Numbered from the stretch's first letter, positions 21,546 to 33,556 are shown. The stretch: 64,000 nt of DNA from Aspidiotus rigidus (GCA_035079385.1 JAVHKY010000052.1:6696001-6760000), one strand, 5' to 3'. Made by a program: numbers and translations. Notes: a model not told the origin generated them from the letters alone.

Positions 21546-21961
21546 ACAAGTTCCCTGCGTTCTTTGTTTAACTTTTTTTTAATATGCAAGTAATATATGA
21601 AAGTAATCATTACAATAGAAAAATATTTCTTGCACATAATATTGTTACATTTATTGTGGGTGATTATTGTTTTTGTGTCATTTATAGAAGTCTTATTTGA
21701 ATTGATAGCAAATTTTAAAATAAATTATTAAAATACAAACTACCACCACGTGAAAAAATTATCTCAGTTGGAGATTTCAATATTGATTTTGGGGGTAGTA
21801 AAAGATTATCATTTTTTAAATTTATTCAAAAATGATAATTTTCATTTTGCCTGTGAACAAACCATTTACTAATTAAAACATTCAATTAGATTTATTCTTC
21901 GTTAATAATAACAATTTAGACTGTAAGTATTATGAAAATTATTTTGGACATTCTATACCAA

Positions 21962-23367
21962 TCACAAGTATTTTGAATAGAAGGACAGAAAGGAACAAAG
22001 AATGTACAGCGCTTGGAGCTGTTGACCCTTGTTACAAGCATGAAGAAGGGAGGCTGAAAGATTGTGAGGATCGTGTCCAAATGCGGCGCAGTGCAACCCG
22101 ACAGCGGAAGTAGGACGTTTCGAGTAGAAGGAAGATACGTGTTTTTGGAGCCTGGTTTTTATTGATCTACCGGTTTGGCCCACGTAGAAAGCTGGGCAAT
22201 CACCGCACTCTATTCTACAGCCACCCGCTTTGTCTTCTTTATCTATAGGATCCTTCAAAGCACTGAGTGAAGCCAGTGTAGTAACCGGGTAGAAACCGGT
22301 TTTGTAGCCGTACCGGCGTAGCTCTTTTGCCAGCTTGTCGGGTGGTCGCCCAAGATAGGGGAGGCGTATCCATCTTTCACGAGTTGGCCGGGCAGGGTCG
22401 GGGAGGGGAGTGATAGACTCTGGGATTCGGTTAGCAGCGACCGTACTATTTTCCTTTTGGCTATTAATTTCACATTCATATCGAGCCCATTTAGGTTGGC
22501 TATTTTTTCGATCTGTACCAGTTCGCGTTCTCTGGCCGCGGGGCTAAGGGGGAACGATACTAAGCGGTGGATAGCGGACATGACACAGGCCTGTTTTTGT
22601 GATCGTGGATGGAGAGGTGTTTCGTGTATCGAGACGCCTGTGAAAGTATTCTTCCGGAATATATCGATTTCGGGAACTAGGCCTGCTTGTGTGTAGCGCA
22701 GTGTGATCGTCATGTCCAGGTAGTTTAGTGATATGTTGCCTCCTTCGACTGTGAACATGATAGATTGGTGGTATGAATTCAAGGTTTGGTGGAATTGTTG
22801 GAGTTCTTCGTCGGTTCCGGTCCATATACATATGATATCATCCACATGTCGTCGCCACAGAACTACTCGGTTGGCGAGGGGTGCCGAAAGGATATCCGCC
22901 TCCAGATTGCTAAGGTAACTGTCGGCAACGACCGATGAGAGGGGATCCCCCATCGGTAGCCCATCGGGGAACCGGTACGTTTCGCCCTGGAAAGAGCACA
23001 CATTATCTTGTAGGCATAGGGTGATAAGATTCCGAAATTCTGTTATGATGGGTTCAGGGGTGTGTTGTGCCCGGAGGTTCGAGGACATGATGTTGATGCT
23101 GTCGTGTACTGGCGTTCGGGTATAAAGGGCAACTGCGTCGAACGAGAAAATTCTTGATCCGTGAGGAAGAGTAAGACTCTTGAGAGTATTGGCCAGTTCG
23201 TAAGAATTGCGAATGGAGTAAGATGGGATTTGGTGTGTGGCTGATTTGTACCATTTTAATACGTATTTGCTGGCAAGGTATGCGGGGTCCGTATAATACG
23301 CGACCACCGGGCGGATAGGGTTGTCTTGTTTGTGTATTTTTAGTTGTCGAGGTAGACTTGGACTCAT
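21962..23367 (-). pseudogene. Penelope-like element reverse transcriptase and GIY-YIG endonuclease
   Basis: The frame at 23367-22255 carries PLE-type RT motifs: LKIHKQDNPIRPVVAY, FSFDAVALYTRTPVHDSI, GLPMGDPLSSVVADSYL, and the catalytic box RHVDD followed by IICIWTG. Next come the thumb region NYLDMTITL and SIHETPLHPRSQKQ. A frameshift near 22380 moves WIRLPYLG..PDKLAKEL and KTGFYPVTTL into the frame that opens at 22258 with LKDPIDKEDK. The GIY-YIG domain there reads GGCRIECGDCPAFYVGQTGR, so the GIY triplet itself is altered. The upstream part at 23497-23370 is also decayed. Non-functional. Confidence 0.9.
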
Positions 23368-23497
23368 TTGAAGTAATTTTTCCCATATATTTTTTCGTGT
23401 TTTTTCGTGTTCTGACCCAAAATTTATATGTTATTGTTTCGATGATTATTAAATGTCTAACTAATTCGACTGGTTCCGTAATTGCATCGGCATTCAC

Positions 23498-24397
23498 ACG
23501 AATTCGTTGGTGACGTATTACCGGTTACGTGTCTGTGACGAAAAATAACTGGTTGCTGGTAATATTTTCACACACAATATGGAACAGGATACATACTAAT
23601 TTATTGATACTTTAGCTTTAAAAGGCCACTGTTTCAACAAGTAATTCAAAATAGAATCACTACTGAAAGAAGTAATAATATGATTATAACAAACAATATT
23701 GACCTAAAGAATTACATTATTTTTGAAGCAGAACATAAAAAGAGATATCACAATAAATATTGAAATAATAAATCAATTCAATGAAACGCGTCAACCAATA
23801 TAACGTAATTAGTTGATGAATAATTAATTGCATGAGGTTATGTGGGTGTTTGAAGAAAACAGGTGGTATTAGGGTTTGTTCTATGAAGAAATTCAATTAT
23901 TGAATTATTTGTTACAGGTTGCAAATGATATTTCTTGAATAAATCAGACTTCAAGTCCAACATGAATGTAGCCTTAGCCATAGACATCACTTGCTACAGC
24001 TTATTCCATCCTTGCTTTTGTTGAGCCTTGATACTTATCAATTCTGCTAAGTGAAAATTTTAGAGAAGAACCTTGTTGATGATTGCAATACCAGCACTGT
24101 CTGGTCTAGAGTAAATAGATGATAATATGCTTTTACTCACATTTGAGAATTAGAGTAAAATCATCTCACTCATTATTGTTTTCCTCTTCAGAGTTTGACA
24201 AGATTCCTCAAATTCTCAAGTCAAATTAGAAAGAAAAAAGAAGGTACTTTTCTGTGAGAATGATTACTACTGAGATGGAGATGTTTTTTGAACTCATATT
24301 CATTTTACTTTCGGGAGATCAATTTGAGACTTATGTAAAACGCAACAGCTAAAGCAAATCATTTACAACAAAAATAAAAAACAAATTCAATACTTAC
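23498..24397 (-). other. tai intron sequence 5' of the PLE; nothing recognised
   Basis: AT-rich, no element ends or open frames of note up to the donor of tai exon 1 (GTAAGT at 24397). Confidence 0.6.
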
Positions 24398-24462
24398 ATT
24401 TGCGACTGCGGTTTAGTATCTTGTTTCTTGCGTTTTTTAGTCCCGGAATTTGAAGCATTCAT
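24398..24462 (-). CDS. tai: taiman, exon 1 by the MNASN start
   Basis: The exon runs from acceptor TATATTTTCAG (exon base 24502) to donor AT|GTAAGT (24398). From the ATG at 24462 the product is MNASNSGTKKRKKQDTKPQS then Q, with a split Ile codon completed in exon 2. The basic KKRKK...DTKPQ.QINKC lead is typical of SRC/taiman proteins just before the bHLH. The frame is also open upstream of this ATG to the acceptor (ALSCDLPDPVWNK), and that stretch looks coding, so the true start may lie in an upstream exon (see 50590-50867). tai acts in the nucleus as a coactivator of EcR/USP and as a partner of the juvenile hormone receptor Met. Confidence 0.88.
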
Positions 24463-24502
24463 TTTATTCCAGACAGGGTCTGGTAGGTCACACGAGAGAG
24501 CA
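24463..24502 (-). CDS. tai: taiman, probable in-frame 5' extension of exon 1
   Basis: Forty bases between the acceptor and MNASN, open in frame: one base plus ALSCDLPDPVWNK. DLPDPVW.KMN resembles what I recall upstream of the NLS in other insect tai proteins, although I cannot verify this here. The leading single base requires an upstream exon ending in phase 2. The exon at 50590-50867 does so (AAG GAC AG|GTAATG), giving ...EKD-S-ALSCDLP. It could instead be 5' UTR. Confidence 0.6.
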
Positions 24503-26025
24503 CTGAAAATATAAATTAAAGAAATGACAAATTTCAAAAAATAAACATTGAAAAACTAGCTTTATAAAATTTTAAAACAAAAAAATATTGTTTATAAAAT
24601 TGTACATTTCTTAAAGGGCTACTTTAGAGAAACTTCAAAAACACATCCTTCAAGGAATTTGAGGGCAATTTTTATTCAACAAATTAAGCCATCAAAATAA
24701 CCCCCTGCCCCACTCTCTCAATGAAAACCCAACCCAAAATCCAAGTTTTCAAGAACTCTGGAATAAATATGATTTCATGAGTGTTGACAAATCCTACATA
24801 ATAAAGCATACTTTGTAAACAAACCGTGGAACGTGGTGTTGATGGGTGGCCACCGGGGGTGCGCTCACTCGGTCCTACGAGTCAACACCGGAGGTGCTAT
24901 CGGCTATCATTCGGCCATCGTGATGCTAATTTTTAATTGGTGCGTAAAAAATTTCTATCATCGTCGGCTATCTAGGGTCTAGCGCCTCATTAGGTTGAAA
25001 GTACTATGAATTTAAAAATTGATCGAAAATAGATAAACTGATCCGAGAATTATTTTGCCGAAAATAACGACCCAAAATAAAAAATCGTCCGATAATATGG
25101 AAAGACGTGAATATTTTAGTAGGTATTATTGATTCGTGATCGCATCTAGCTTCGGCTTTTCGTGAATAATGAAATTTGGAACGAAGTCCTAATTAGCAAA
25201 AAATTGAACAATTCCTGAGAGTACCCATACGAAATAAATGGCCTGGTTTTGTTTTCTTTTGTGAATGAAGTCGATCGGATGAAAAGACTAACAAACGCAA
25301 GTGAATCATTATTCATTAACAGGAGAAAGAGGTTGAAAATAGTAAGTACGGTAGGTTGATGTGTTTCTTGATCGACTGCAGAAATAGAATCGTGATTCGA
25401 ATTATAAATACCTACAAAACGTGATTTTCGATCGCATGAAGTGATATATGCTCTTACTTATTTATCAATCAAAGTGTCTGATAGTGGTAGATGAATTTTC
25501 ATTATCATCAGACTATTTAGTAGGTCCTATATTTTAGTCCACAAGTACTTGAATGCTCGAAATCAAAGGAAAAACTAGCCTATAAGATTTATTTCACAAA
25601 TTGCTGAACACTATTAGAAAATGTTCCATAATGTTATAAGAGGTGGATATTTAATCGACAGTACTGATGATACTTGATCGCATACAGCTTCGGCTTTTTG
25701 TGAATCATAAAATTTCAAATTATTTTGTAGGTCCTTACGTTTTGGTTCTCAGGAACTCAAATACTCTAAATCAAAGGAGAAGCAATAAGATTTAAAGGTA
25801 CAATAATACGGAAAGTAAATTGAAAAATATCATCCGAATAGTACGAGTAGTTCGATGTGTTTTTGATCAATTACGTAAATACGATATGTAGAATCGTGGT
25901 TCAAATTATGAATACAGAACGTGATCTTTGATTGTATAAAATGATATCTACGCTAATTAATTTATCATCAATCGAATTATCCAGTTCCAGTAGGTAGAAT
26001 TTTAATATTGTCGTGATATTAATTA

Positions 26026-26859
26026 CGGAGCCCTATTATGGCCACCCTAAATTAAATTCTCACGTATTCAATTTTTAGTCGTTTGAAGAAGTGAAGCCCA
26101 GAATGTTTAGTTTAGAGTATCTCCTTTCAGAATATCTGCTCAATTACATCTCAGTCTCAACTCTTTTTCAGTTATAGCTGAAACAAAAAAAAGTTCAAAT
26201 GGCCAAATTAAAAAAATTGTCACCTAATACGGCCACCCATCCAGTTCAAATGACGGAATAAAATGATATTTCCAACTTCCAAATATTCGATTGTTCCTAG
26301 TGAGGTATGTAATGTACCAACTACTGAAATATGCAAGAAAGATACTTAGTTTTCCCCCTTTTTCCCAACTTTTCCTCATAAAAAAGATACCTGAATAGGG
26401 GTGGCCATAATTGGGTTCACTTGACAAAGCCGTTTTATCACATTTCTAATAACTTTCCATAGAACATAGAGAAATATACTCAAAGAGAGTAACGAACAAA
26501 TACAAGAACCGCACAATATTATAAACAGACCGAGCGCTTTCGACTAAACAGTCATTCTCACGGTAGAATGACTGTTTAGTCGAAAGCGCTCGGTCTGTTT
26601 ATAATATTGTGCGGTTCTTGTATTTGTTCGTTACTCTCTTTGAGTATATTTCTCTATGATGGATGACCGTAAAATTAAAAAACGCATTGATTCTGTTTCC
26701 ATAGAACAGTTAAAAAACGTTCGATCAGATCGGAACCGCCGAGAATGAACATGAATCAACATTCCCCTTCAAATAGTGCAGCCAGATTTTGAAAACACCG
26801 CTCAGCCGCTGAAGTATGCGAGGTGGCCATATTAACGTGATGGCCATAATAGGGCTCGG
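26026..26859. mobile_element. TA-flanked TIR element nested in Helitron A
   Basis: Ends CGGAGCCCTATTATGGCCA (left) and CCGAGCCCTATTATGGCCA (right, reverse strand), TA at 26024-26025 and 26860-26861. Further GTGGCCA/TGGCCAC words lie inside. No transposase; itself interrupted by the foldback element at 26466-26695. Confidence 0.7.
26454..26707 (+). mobile_element. foldback hairpin element, copy B (element 26466-26695, 12-bp TSD)
   Basis: A 93-base inverted repeat without a single mismatch (26466-26558 and 26565-26657) encloses a 6-base loop CACGGT. A 38-base unpaired tail (GATGGATGACCG...CATTGATTCTG, 26658-26695) follows. TTTCCATAGAAC flanks both sides (26454-26465, 26696-26707). The left arm starts ATAGAGAAATATACTCAAAG. 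No open frame. Known TIR transposons rarely show 12-bp duplications or a one-sided tail, so the class is uncertain. Confidence 0.9.
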
Positions 26860-27054
26860 TACTTTTCAGTGGAGTTTTAAAGAAATTCTGAAAAATATAA
26901 TGGCAGTGGGCTGTTTGTTGATTGAGTTTGGAATTGCGTATGTGTTAGTATGTACTGGTGGGAACAGTGAACTGGGTGGCAAGCGAGAAAACGTTATGAG
27001 CTCTCTTGGAAAGTTGAAATATAAAAATCCGCTCTGTCGTACAGGTAGTAGGCT

Positions 27055-27240
27055 GCTTACAGCCAGAGCAAGTGATAATCCGCCACCGGCATGCCCTACT
27101 GTGAGCGCGAAGCGCGAGCCCTTAATCATAAAACAGCGAGCGCGAGCCTGTCTGGCGCAGCAGGCCTAGCCGCCAGGCGCGCCGCAAGCTGCTAGTGAAT
27201 AATAACATTAAGCTGCGAGCACGCACGCGCGAGCGAGAGA
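27055..27240 (+). repeat. GC-rich terminal block of Helitron A with GAGCGCGA words
   Basis: Iterated words AGCGCGAAGCGCGAGC, GAGCGCGAGCC and CGAGCGAGAGAG. The same block, reversed, is at 38212-38450 with at least four copies of CTCGCGCTTCGCGCTCG-like units. High CpG contrasts with the AT-rich surroundings. Confidence 0.75.
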
Positions 27241-27564
27241 GAGAGGGAAAGATTTGTCCAAGAATACTTTGGGCGCGTAACATTATTTTTTGTGTATTTT
27301 CGGTATAAAACTGCCAAAGAAAAAACCATGCCCGTCTCCAGTTAACACGCCAAAATTCCAAAGGTGGTAATGTACAGTCGGCCCCTATGCAGTGAACGTT
27401 CCCGTGTTTGTGTGGTGACGTGTCACAGGAAGAGGCTACATTACCGTACTCTGTCCTCTAGCCGAGTTTTTATTTCCAAGCAATACTCGCTTACTAGTTG
27501 ATCTATCTTAACATTTGTTCAGTTAGCGTAATGAGTAGAATAAAAGCCTAAAACTCATTATTCT
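27196..27564. other. non-coding between Helitron A and a hAT-like MITE
   Basis: No coding or element ends recognised. Confidence 0.4.
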
Positions 27565-27896
27565 CAGAGATGTTATAACGAAATTCAAAACTTTCGTTTC
27601 GGCATTTACTTTTGTTATCTTGCAATTTTCTACTAAAACGAAATTACTTTCGATATTCGTTACTGACTTTCGTTCCCTTAATTCAGCCCAAAACATTTCG
27701 TTATTTTCGTTATTCGTTTTCGTGTAAAATGTATTGATTTTGCTCAGACGTCTACAATTTCGTTTTCGGTATTTCCTTTTTTCAAAATTTTCTGTTGGAA
27801 CGAAATTATTTTCGTTTTCGTTACTGCATTTCGTTTCGTTATTTCAGCCCAAAAACTTTCGTTAATTTCGTGGTTCGTTTTCGTGCAACATCTCTG
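27565..27896. mobile_element. hAT-like MITE with TTTCGTT-rich internal duplication
   Basis: Ends CAGAGATGTTATAACGAAA (left) and CAGAGATGTTGCACGAAA (right, reverse strand), matching common hAT termini CAGnGATG. Flanks ATTATTCT and TATATTCT agree at 6 of 8 bases, fitting an 8-bp duplication. Inside, a block of about 150 bases containing TTTCGTTATTTCAGCCCAAAA-like text occurs twice. No transposase. Confidence 0.65.
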
Positions 27897-28289
27897 TATA
27901 TTCTACATTAGCCTACTACTTTTGTCTATCAGTACTCATCAGTAGTTTTTGCCACGGGGACTGCGCGTTTTACCAATGCCTCAAATATACGCGTATGTAA
28001 ATTTTGTGATAATTCAAAATATTTCCATTCTAGCAGAAGTATTGCTTGTACGAAATAATAATTTTTTGCGTTTTCAATTTTTGTCTCCAAATGCCACAAC
28101 TGAACATGAATCTTTTTACTGATACGCAATCACGTAATTATGATTTGTCAAGTATTTAAGTAACAGTTGATCCAATACCCGGGTACTTTCGAAATGTTCA
28201 ACTTCCTTTTGTTTTGTTCGGCCACTGCTTTATGGTAATATACAGGGTCCACCAAAAAGATTTCAACAGTTCACTGAGGATTTGGCAAC

Positions 28290-30180
28290 CATAAGAGAAA
28301 CAAGCACCCGACTGCCGATCGGCTAGAAGAGGTTCTTCCTAAGCTTCTTGACTTTCTGGCTCGACTCAGCGTTTAACTTCTAAGTTTTAGCTCTTATTTT
28401 ATAATATACACCTTTAAGCTTTCAACTTGTCATCCTTCTGTGAGTTCTACGCTAAATACATACATGTTATTCTTTGGCTTTCAGCTTGATGCTTTTAGTT
28501 TCACCCATTGTTAATTCTGTCATTTGACTTGCAATGTTGAGATTCATTTCTAAGTTTCTGCTTTCAGCTTTTGTCCCACAACAACTCTGGCTTTACGCTT
28601 TATTAGTTTATTATTCGTTCTTCTGAAGTTTGTCCTTGATTTCTTTGATAATACTTATCGCCGCAAAAATTTTTATCCATTTTTTACAATTAAACAAACA
28701 TTTAACAATTTCTTAACTTATTATATTAATTATTCTCGATCTTGAAATATTCGCATCCACATCTTTTTCTTATTCGTTTTCTTCAAAATAACGCATGACA
28801 AGCACCCTGTACCAGGCTGGAAGAGGTTCGTGCCTAGTAACTAGACATTAATTGTGAATAAAACGCAATACGAAAACACTCCTCTACTTCCTCACGCAAA
28901 AACTACTTTTCTCTAGAATGAATAGGGAATATTATTGTAAAACTTCGTAAAACAATCCACTTATGAATCGATATATTGCATCGCAAATCGAAAGATGCGT
29001 AAACAATATCTGTGAACGATGATTGGAAGGCTGAAGAAAATCAATCCGTCACTTTTTATACGTACATACTCCTATCGCAAAATCTATATTATTAAAAAAT
29101 ATTTATTCTAATAATACTATTATCTTTCGATAATTCATTTTATCATGATGTAGGCCTAATTTGAAACTTGGATGACTCGAAACACAATACACACTAGCTA
29201 CCGATACACGAACCAATAAGTTTCGAAATCGTCATCTACTATCACTCATATTTGTCTGATCAAAATCAATTTTAATAGCTTCTCATTGCTTATGTACTGA
29301 CCAAAAACAATATAATAATGCGTTCTCAAACTACCAGCCATTCGATAAATGATTCCACAGTTTCTCTCATAAAGTATGTTTTCGTTTCAAACACAGTTCC
29401 TCTTTCTTTTTTAAATAATATCCATAGTTTCGTTCGTAAATTCTATCAGCTCTACTATAACTGCACACAATGAACAAGTTTAGAATTCGCCAATTTACGA
29501 ATAATAAGTGTTTCTGTACACTCCTTTCTCGTCTTCTCGATCGGCCGTTTCATCTTCAATCAAAGAAGAAAACAAATATTACTATACCAAAATAATTCAT
29601 ACCTCGAATCGCCATAATGAATACAATTCCACTGATACATCAAATTATGCCAACAGCAGTTCTTTGTTTCTACCACCCTTACTGAGTTGAAGATACCTAG
29701 ACTACATTCATTATGATGCTCACCTCATCATCAACTCACGCCGTCATCTGGTTCCGATGAGGCTGATCTTGAAAAAAAGAAAAAAAAAGCGATTGCAATA
29801 GGTTCTTTGCTCGAAGAGCACGAACCTAAAAATGTGTTATGATGCAACCTATTTTGCCGAACATGAACCTATGACAAACCGATCGCATAGGCGAATATGA
29901 AAAGATGTGAGAAAATAGTATTCAGGGCCCTCAAACTATGCTACGCGATAAAACATCTTTTTGACAAATCGGATCGAGTATTACACAGACTATGTATTAC
30001 ATAGGACTGACAAACCAATAAGCCCTCAACGATTTGCGAGACGTAGACTTAGGTAGTAAGTAAAGAATAACGATCAATAAACGCGAGATTGAAACACATC
30101 TTAGTTTGATATTGATTTCATGTTCATGTATTAAGATACTACCCTACACAATCATTCATTCTTCTTTTTTCAATACTCTA
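28290..30180 (-). repeat. long dispersed repeat, inverted match to 45560-46640
   Basis: Two blocks at 28310-28720 and about 30050-30170 match 46600-46260 and 45690-45590 in reverse complement. Landmarks: TTTGGCTTTACGC / GCGTAAAGCCAAA-like, and GATATTGATTTCATGTTCATG versus CATGAACATGAAGTCAATAT. No protein recognised. Confidence 0.7.
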
Positions 30181-30339
30181 CTTTATAAGGCTTTATATCC
30201 ATCCAACATCTACAAAACAAAAGGTATTCCCACTTGCCATCTAGTTCACTGTCCACATCTAACCACTTTCTCTGATAATAAAGTTCTACTGGAACTGGAT
30301 AATTTGATTGATAAGTAAATGAATTAGCTTAGATATCAT

Positions 30340-30660
30340 TTCAAACAATCAAAGATCACATTCTAGAGCATTCAAGTTCCTGAGAACCAAAATGTATGAG
30401 GACCTACAAAATAATTTGAAATTTTATAATTCACGAACAGCCGAAGCTACATGCGATCAAGTATCATCAGTACTGTCCATTAAAATATCTACCTCATCCG
30501 ACATTATCCAACATTTTCTAATATTGTTCCGCGATTTGTGGCATTGATCTCATAGTTTTTCATTTGATTTCAAGCACTCTAAAAGTTCCTGCGGACTAAC
30601 ACATAAGGACCTACAAAATAGTCTGACCATAATGACAAGCTACATAGCGAGCTACGTCGT
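30340..30660 (-). repeat. repeat related to Helitron A/B internal blocks
   Basis: GTTCCTGAGAACCAAAAT ... GGACCTACAAAATAATTTGA ... CGAACAGCCGAAGCTACATG is the reverse complement, with few changes, of Helitron A around 25670-25750, and similar to 39225-39300 and 39655-39740. It may be part of another copy whose ends I could not place. Confidence 0.65.
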
Positions 30661-31900
30661 AATAGGGTCGGCGTGAACCTATTTCCTATTTCCTATATTT
30701 TTATTTTTAATTATTCATTTCATGTCCCCATCGCGTTGTAATACATTCCCTTTCAATTGTATTCAATTTTATTCATATCATTTGAACAAATTTCAAGAAT
30801 TCACATCACATCTTCTCAATTCTATATTTCTATTTGAGAAAGCTAACATTCAACAATTAATAAGCAATAACCTGAAGTAACCCAACTGATATTACACCCT
30901 TCCAACAATTGTCATTTTCGTCATGAGATAAGGATAATCATAACACGAATTGTAAAATCGCAGAATTGAAATCCTTGATTAATTAATACTATCACAAACT
31001 TTATTATTTTGTCTACTCAAACTCCAACAATGTAATTATCATACTACTTTTGTAGTCAACTTCAAAGTACTTGGAAGTAAGTAGGTATAAATTGAAATTC
31101 AAAATTGAATCGCGGATCACAAAGCTGGGATACCGCATTTGCGATTCATGATCAACTTTCAAGTCATTCTGTTCCATACATTTTTATTGGCGCAATTATT
31201 CATTTCAGTTTCCCGTGGGTCCGTGGAAAAGTTTGTGCTCCTCAGTTCACATTTAATTAATCATATTTTATTGAATACACTAACCAACCTCCACTTGAGT
31301 ACAAACTCATTTTGTGGAAGAAACAAACGCCCAACAACTAGGTAATTGATAGAAGAAGCTTAGTAAATGACGTTCAGCTTTTGTATGTCTATCTGTATAG
31401 GTATCCGTCATATTAGCGTATACAGTGTATCAAACCAAGTCATAGAAGTATTTCTGGCAAGCTCCTCCTTTTTGCTAATAATAACAAGATTCACATTCCA
31501 CCAAAACAAAATAATTCGATTCCAATACGTCCTTGCATACATTGCAAAATATTGATTTAAGATGATATTTGGCTTCTAACATCAGGCGTGAGAACCGGCA
31601 CTAGAAACTAAATGTAGGTACCTTATACTGCAAGTTGAAATGATAAAATTTCGATAATTATTCATCAAAACTGTTCATACCTCATATATTTTCTACTCAG
31701 GTACTCACGTTCTATCAAATAGAACGTCAAACTCAGATTGGAGACTAGAATCATTGTAATTAGATACCAATTTTATGATCAGGATACTCAACCATCATTC
31801 ATTTTAGATTTTGCTCTACATACCGCTTCACCATTCACATTGTTTCCACCAATTTCAAGAATTCATATTTCATTACTCTCTATCTTTTCCATCACAATTA
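30661..31900. other. non-coding, nothing recognised
   Basis: AT-rich; several 60-70 codon frames, none with family features. Confidence 0.4.
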
Positions 31901-32460
31901 AGACGTTTGGTTCCATTTGTAGTCACCTGATATAATCATTAGAATTAAATAAACTTGCAATTTGAACATATCAAATTTATTGTTACATCGATCCTTTTCA
32001 ATTTGCGAACGTTCGATAATAAAGGAGCTACTATTTTTATTGTTCCATTCCTTCTCTTTGTCGTAACTAATTAATCAGGAGCGGCTAATTAATCAATAAT
32101 AATCATATAAATAAACTAGGTAACTGTTCCCAGAGAACGAAAATAAATTTATAATTTGAATCAAATTTATTAATACGCTGATGAATGCAAACACGCAATC
32201 GAGGATAAGAGAAAGAACACGAAAACAAGATAGGCTACGCGTAATTAACATAGTATCATACATCATCTAAATAAAAATACCCAGGACTTATTTATGACAA
32301 CAAATAATCGAACACAATCAAAACGCAAAACGCAATGATAATTCACACGAAGAACTAAAGACACAAAACTACACAGCATACGGCTCACTCGACCATGACT
32401 TCAGCGTCTTAACTGAGACGAAAGAAGACAAAACAAGCACCCCGTGCGTTGCACGAGGTG
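31901..32460 (+). repeat. dispersed repeat, direct match to 44420-45480
   Basis: AATAAACTTGCAATTTGAAC, ATTGTTCCATTCCTTCTC, TAATTAATCAG and AACTGTTCCCAGAGAAC match 44465-44645. AAATTTATAATTTGAA through GAGATAGGCTAC-like text then matches 45190-45300, so the second copy is split by extra sequence. Non-coding. Confidence 0.75.
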
Positions 32461-32762
32461 ATAAGAGGGTCGGCGAATGTTTTCTCTACAGAAAAATTGA
32501 TTACTTATAATTTACAATTAGGCCTATTACAAGCTCTCACATGGAAAGAACAAACGTCCCACAATAAATGATTAAATACATTAATTCTCAAATCTCAGTC
32601 TCAATAGTTGAATAATTATGAAAATAATAGTTATTTGAACTTGAAAATATATGCTTTAATAAAACTCAAATCTTATTTATCTTCTATCCTTTGATGCGAT
32701 AGGTTTACAACAAAATAAATGAATTCCTTTTCAACAGAAAGAGCGTCATTTTCCTTCAGTTT

Positions 32763-32800
32763 ACCCCCCCCCGATAAAACAGGTTCCCTGTTAATAATGA
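32763..32800 (-). repeat. recurrent boundary box (GGGAACCTGTT type)
   Basis: TTAACAGGGAACCTGTTTTA followed by TCGGGGGGGG on the minus strand. Near copies: 16893-16918 (plus), 1634-1664 (minus), 47553-47576 (minus). Three of the four stand directly beside retroelement fragments. Function unknown. Confidence 0.6.
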
Positions 32801-32816
32801 ACAACAACGACAAGGT

Positions 32817-33556
32817 ATGTTTGAACGTGCTCAGTTTTTCACAGCGGAACATATTACGCAAGCTGTACAAGCAGCACTTACGACCGTGAAAGAACGTGCT
32901 TGTGCCCAACCTGACTTCGAGAGCTCCAACTTTGTAATACCTACGTTTACGGAGGGGGAGAGGCTGACGGGGAGGATAGGTTTTAAAGCATGGAAAAGGA
33001 TGGTCAACTTGTATTTACAATCAAATGATCTTTATGAATGCATAGAAAATGAAAACGTGGTGATTCCTCGTGGAGTGAAAAGAAACTTAGAAAAATGAAA
33101 GCAAGAGCGCAGTCGTATATTAATGCAAGCGTCTCAAAACATATTAGGGTTAGCATTAGCGCGGCAAAGTCTCCCTATGAGGCTATGCAGTCAATAGTGA
33201 CAAATTACGGGGAAAATGAAACTTTAGATGCGATGGATTTGTACGATAAGTTTACGAGGTTATAATTTAAAACCGGCCATGTGCTACAGCGTTATGTGAA
33301 TGAATTTCAGCAACTGGTTTTGGACTTTTGTGACAGAGACATCCAATTCAATGATAATCTACTCCGCATCATTTTCATGAATAAGATTGAGGGGATCAAG
33401 GATATAGGCTCCCTAACCGGGGGGATCAATGATATAGGCTCCCCAACCGCTACATATTACAATCACATGTGTGTGCAATCAAAAAAAAACAGAACACTAT
33501 CATTTGTAATCCAACAGTTTTTAAACCTAGATCTGCCAAAAGAAAAAAAAATTTAA
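32817..33556 (+). pseudogene. copia gag-like region
   Basis: The frame at 32817 includes IPTFTEGERLTGRIGFKAWK and RMVNLYLQSNDLYECIENE, the usual copia gag opening (L.G..N+..W...+...L....LW..+). A second frame (33281) continues YVNEFQQLVLDFCDRDIQFN and MNKIEGIKDIG. A local 30-base duplication at about 33390-33450 (GGGATCAA.GATATAGGCTCCC) adds ten residues. The zinc knuckle and protease are too decayed to place between 33557 and 34340. Confidence 0.65.

Larger units (their letters stand above)
24792..27195 (+). mobile_element. Helitron, copy A (2404 bp, contains nested insertions)
   Basis: It starts A|TCCTACATAATAAAGCAT and ends GCTGCTAG|T after a GC-rich terminal block (GCCGCCAGGCGCGCCGCAAG). 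The same termini, in the opposite orientation, bound 38212-40066 (copy B). Both share internal repeated blocks such as GATCGCAT.TAGCTTCGGCTTTT.GTGAA (about 25140 and 25670). No Rep/helicase frame, so non-autonomous. A TA-flanked element (26026-26859) is inserted in it. It lies in the tai upstream intron if the exon at 50.6 kb belongs to tai. Confidence 0.7.

Noticed and set aside
22457..23497. Open frames on both strands overlapping the PLE (for example 22544-22831 and 23054-23497)
   Set aside because: They are shadows of, or shifted readings of, the RT frame. The motifs belong to the minus-strand frame 23367-22255.
26816..27361. Frames over the GC-rich block as genes
   Set aside because: Open only because of repeated CpG-rich words. 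They cross the Helitron end and lack any family feature.
29743..29771. Possible 29-base tai 5' micro-exon on the minus strand (T-tract, CAAG acceptor, GTGAGT donor)
   Set aside because: The acceptor is weak (AAG), the exon would be tiny, and the nearby AG|GTGAGC donor competes. Nothing links it to tai.
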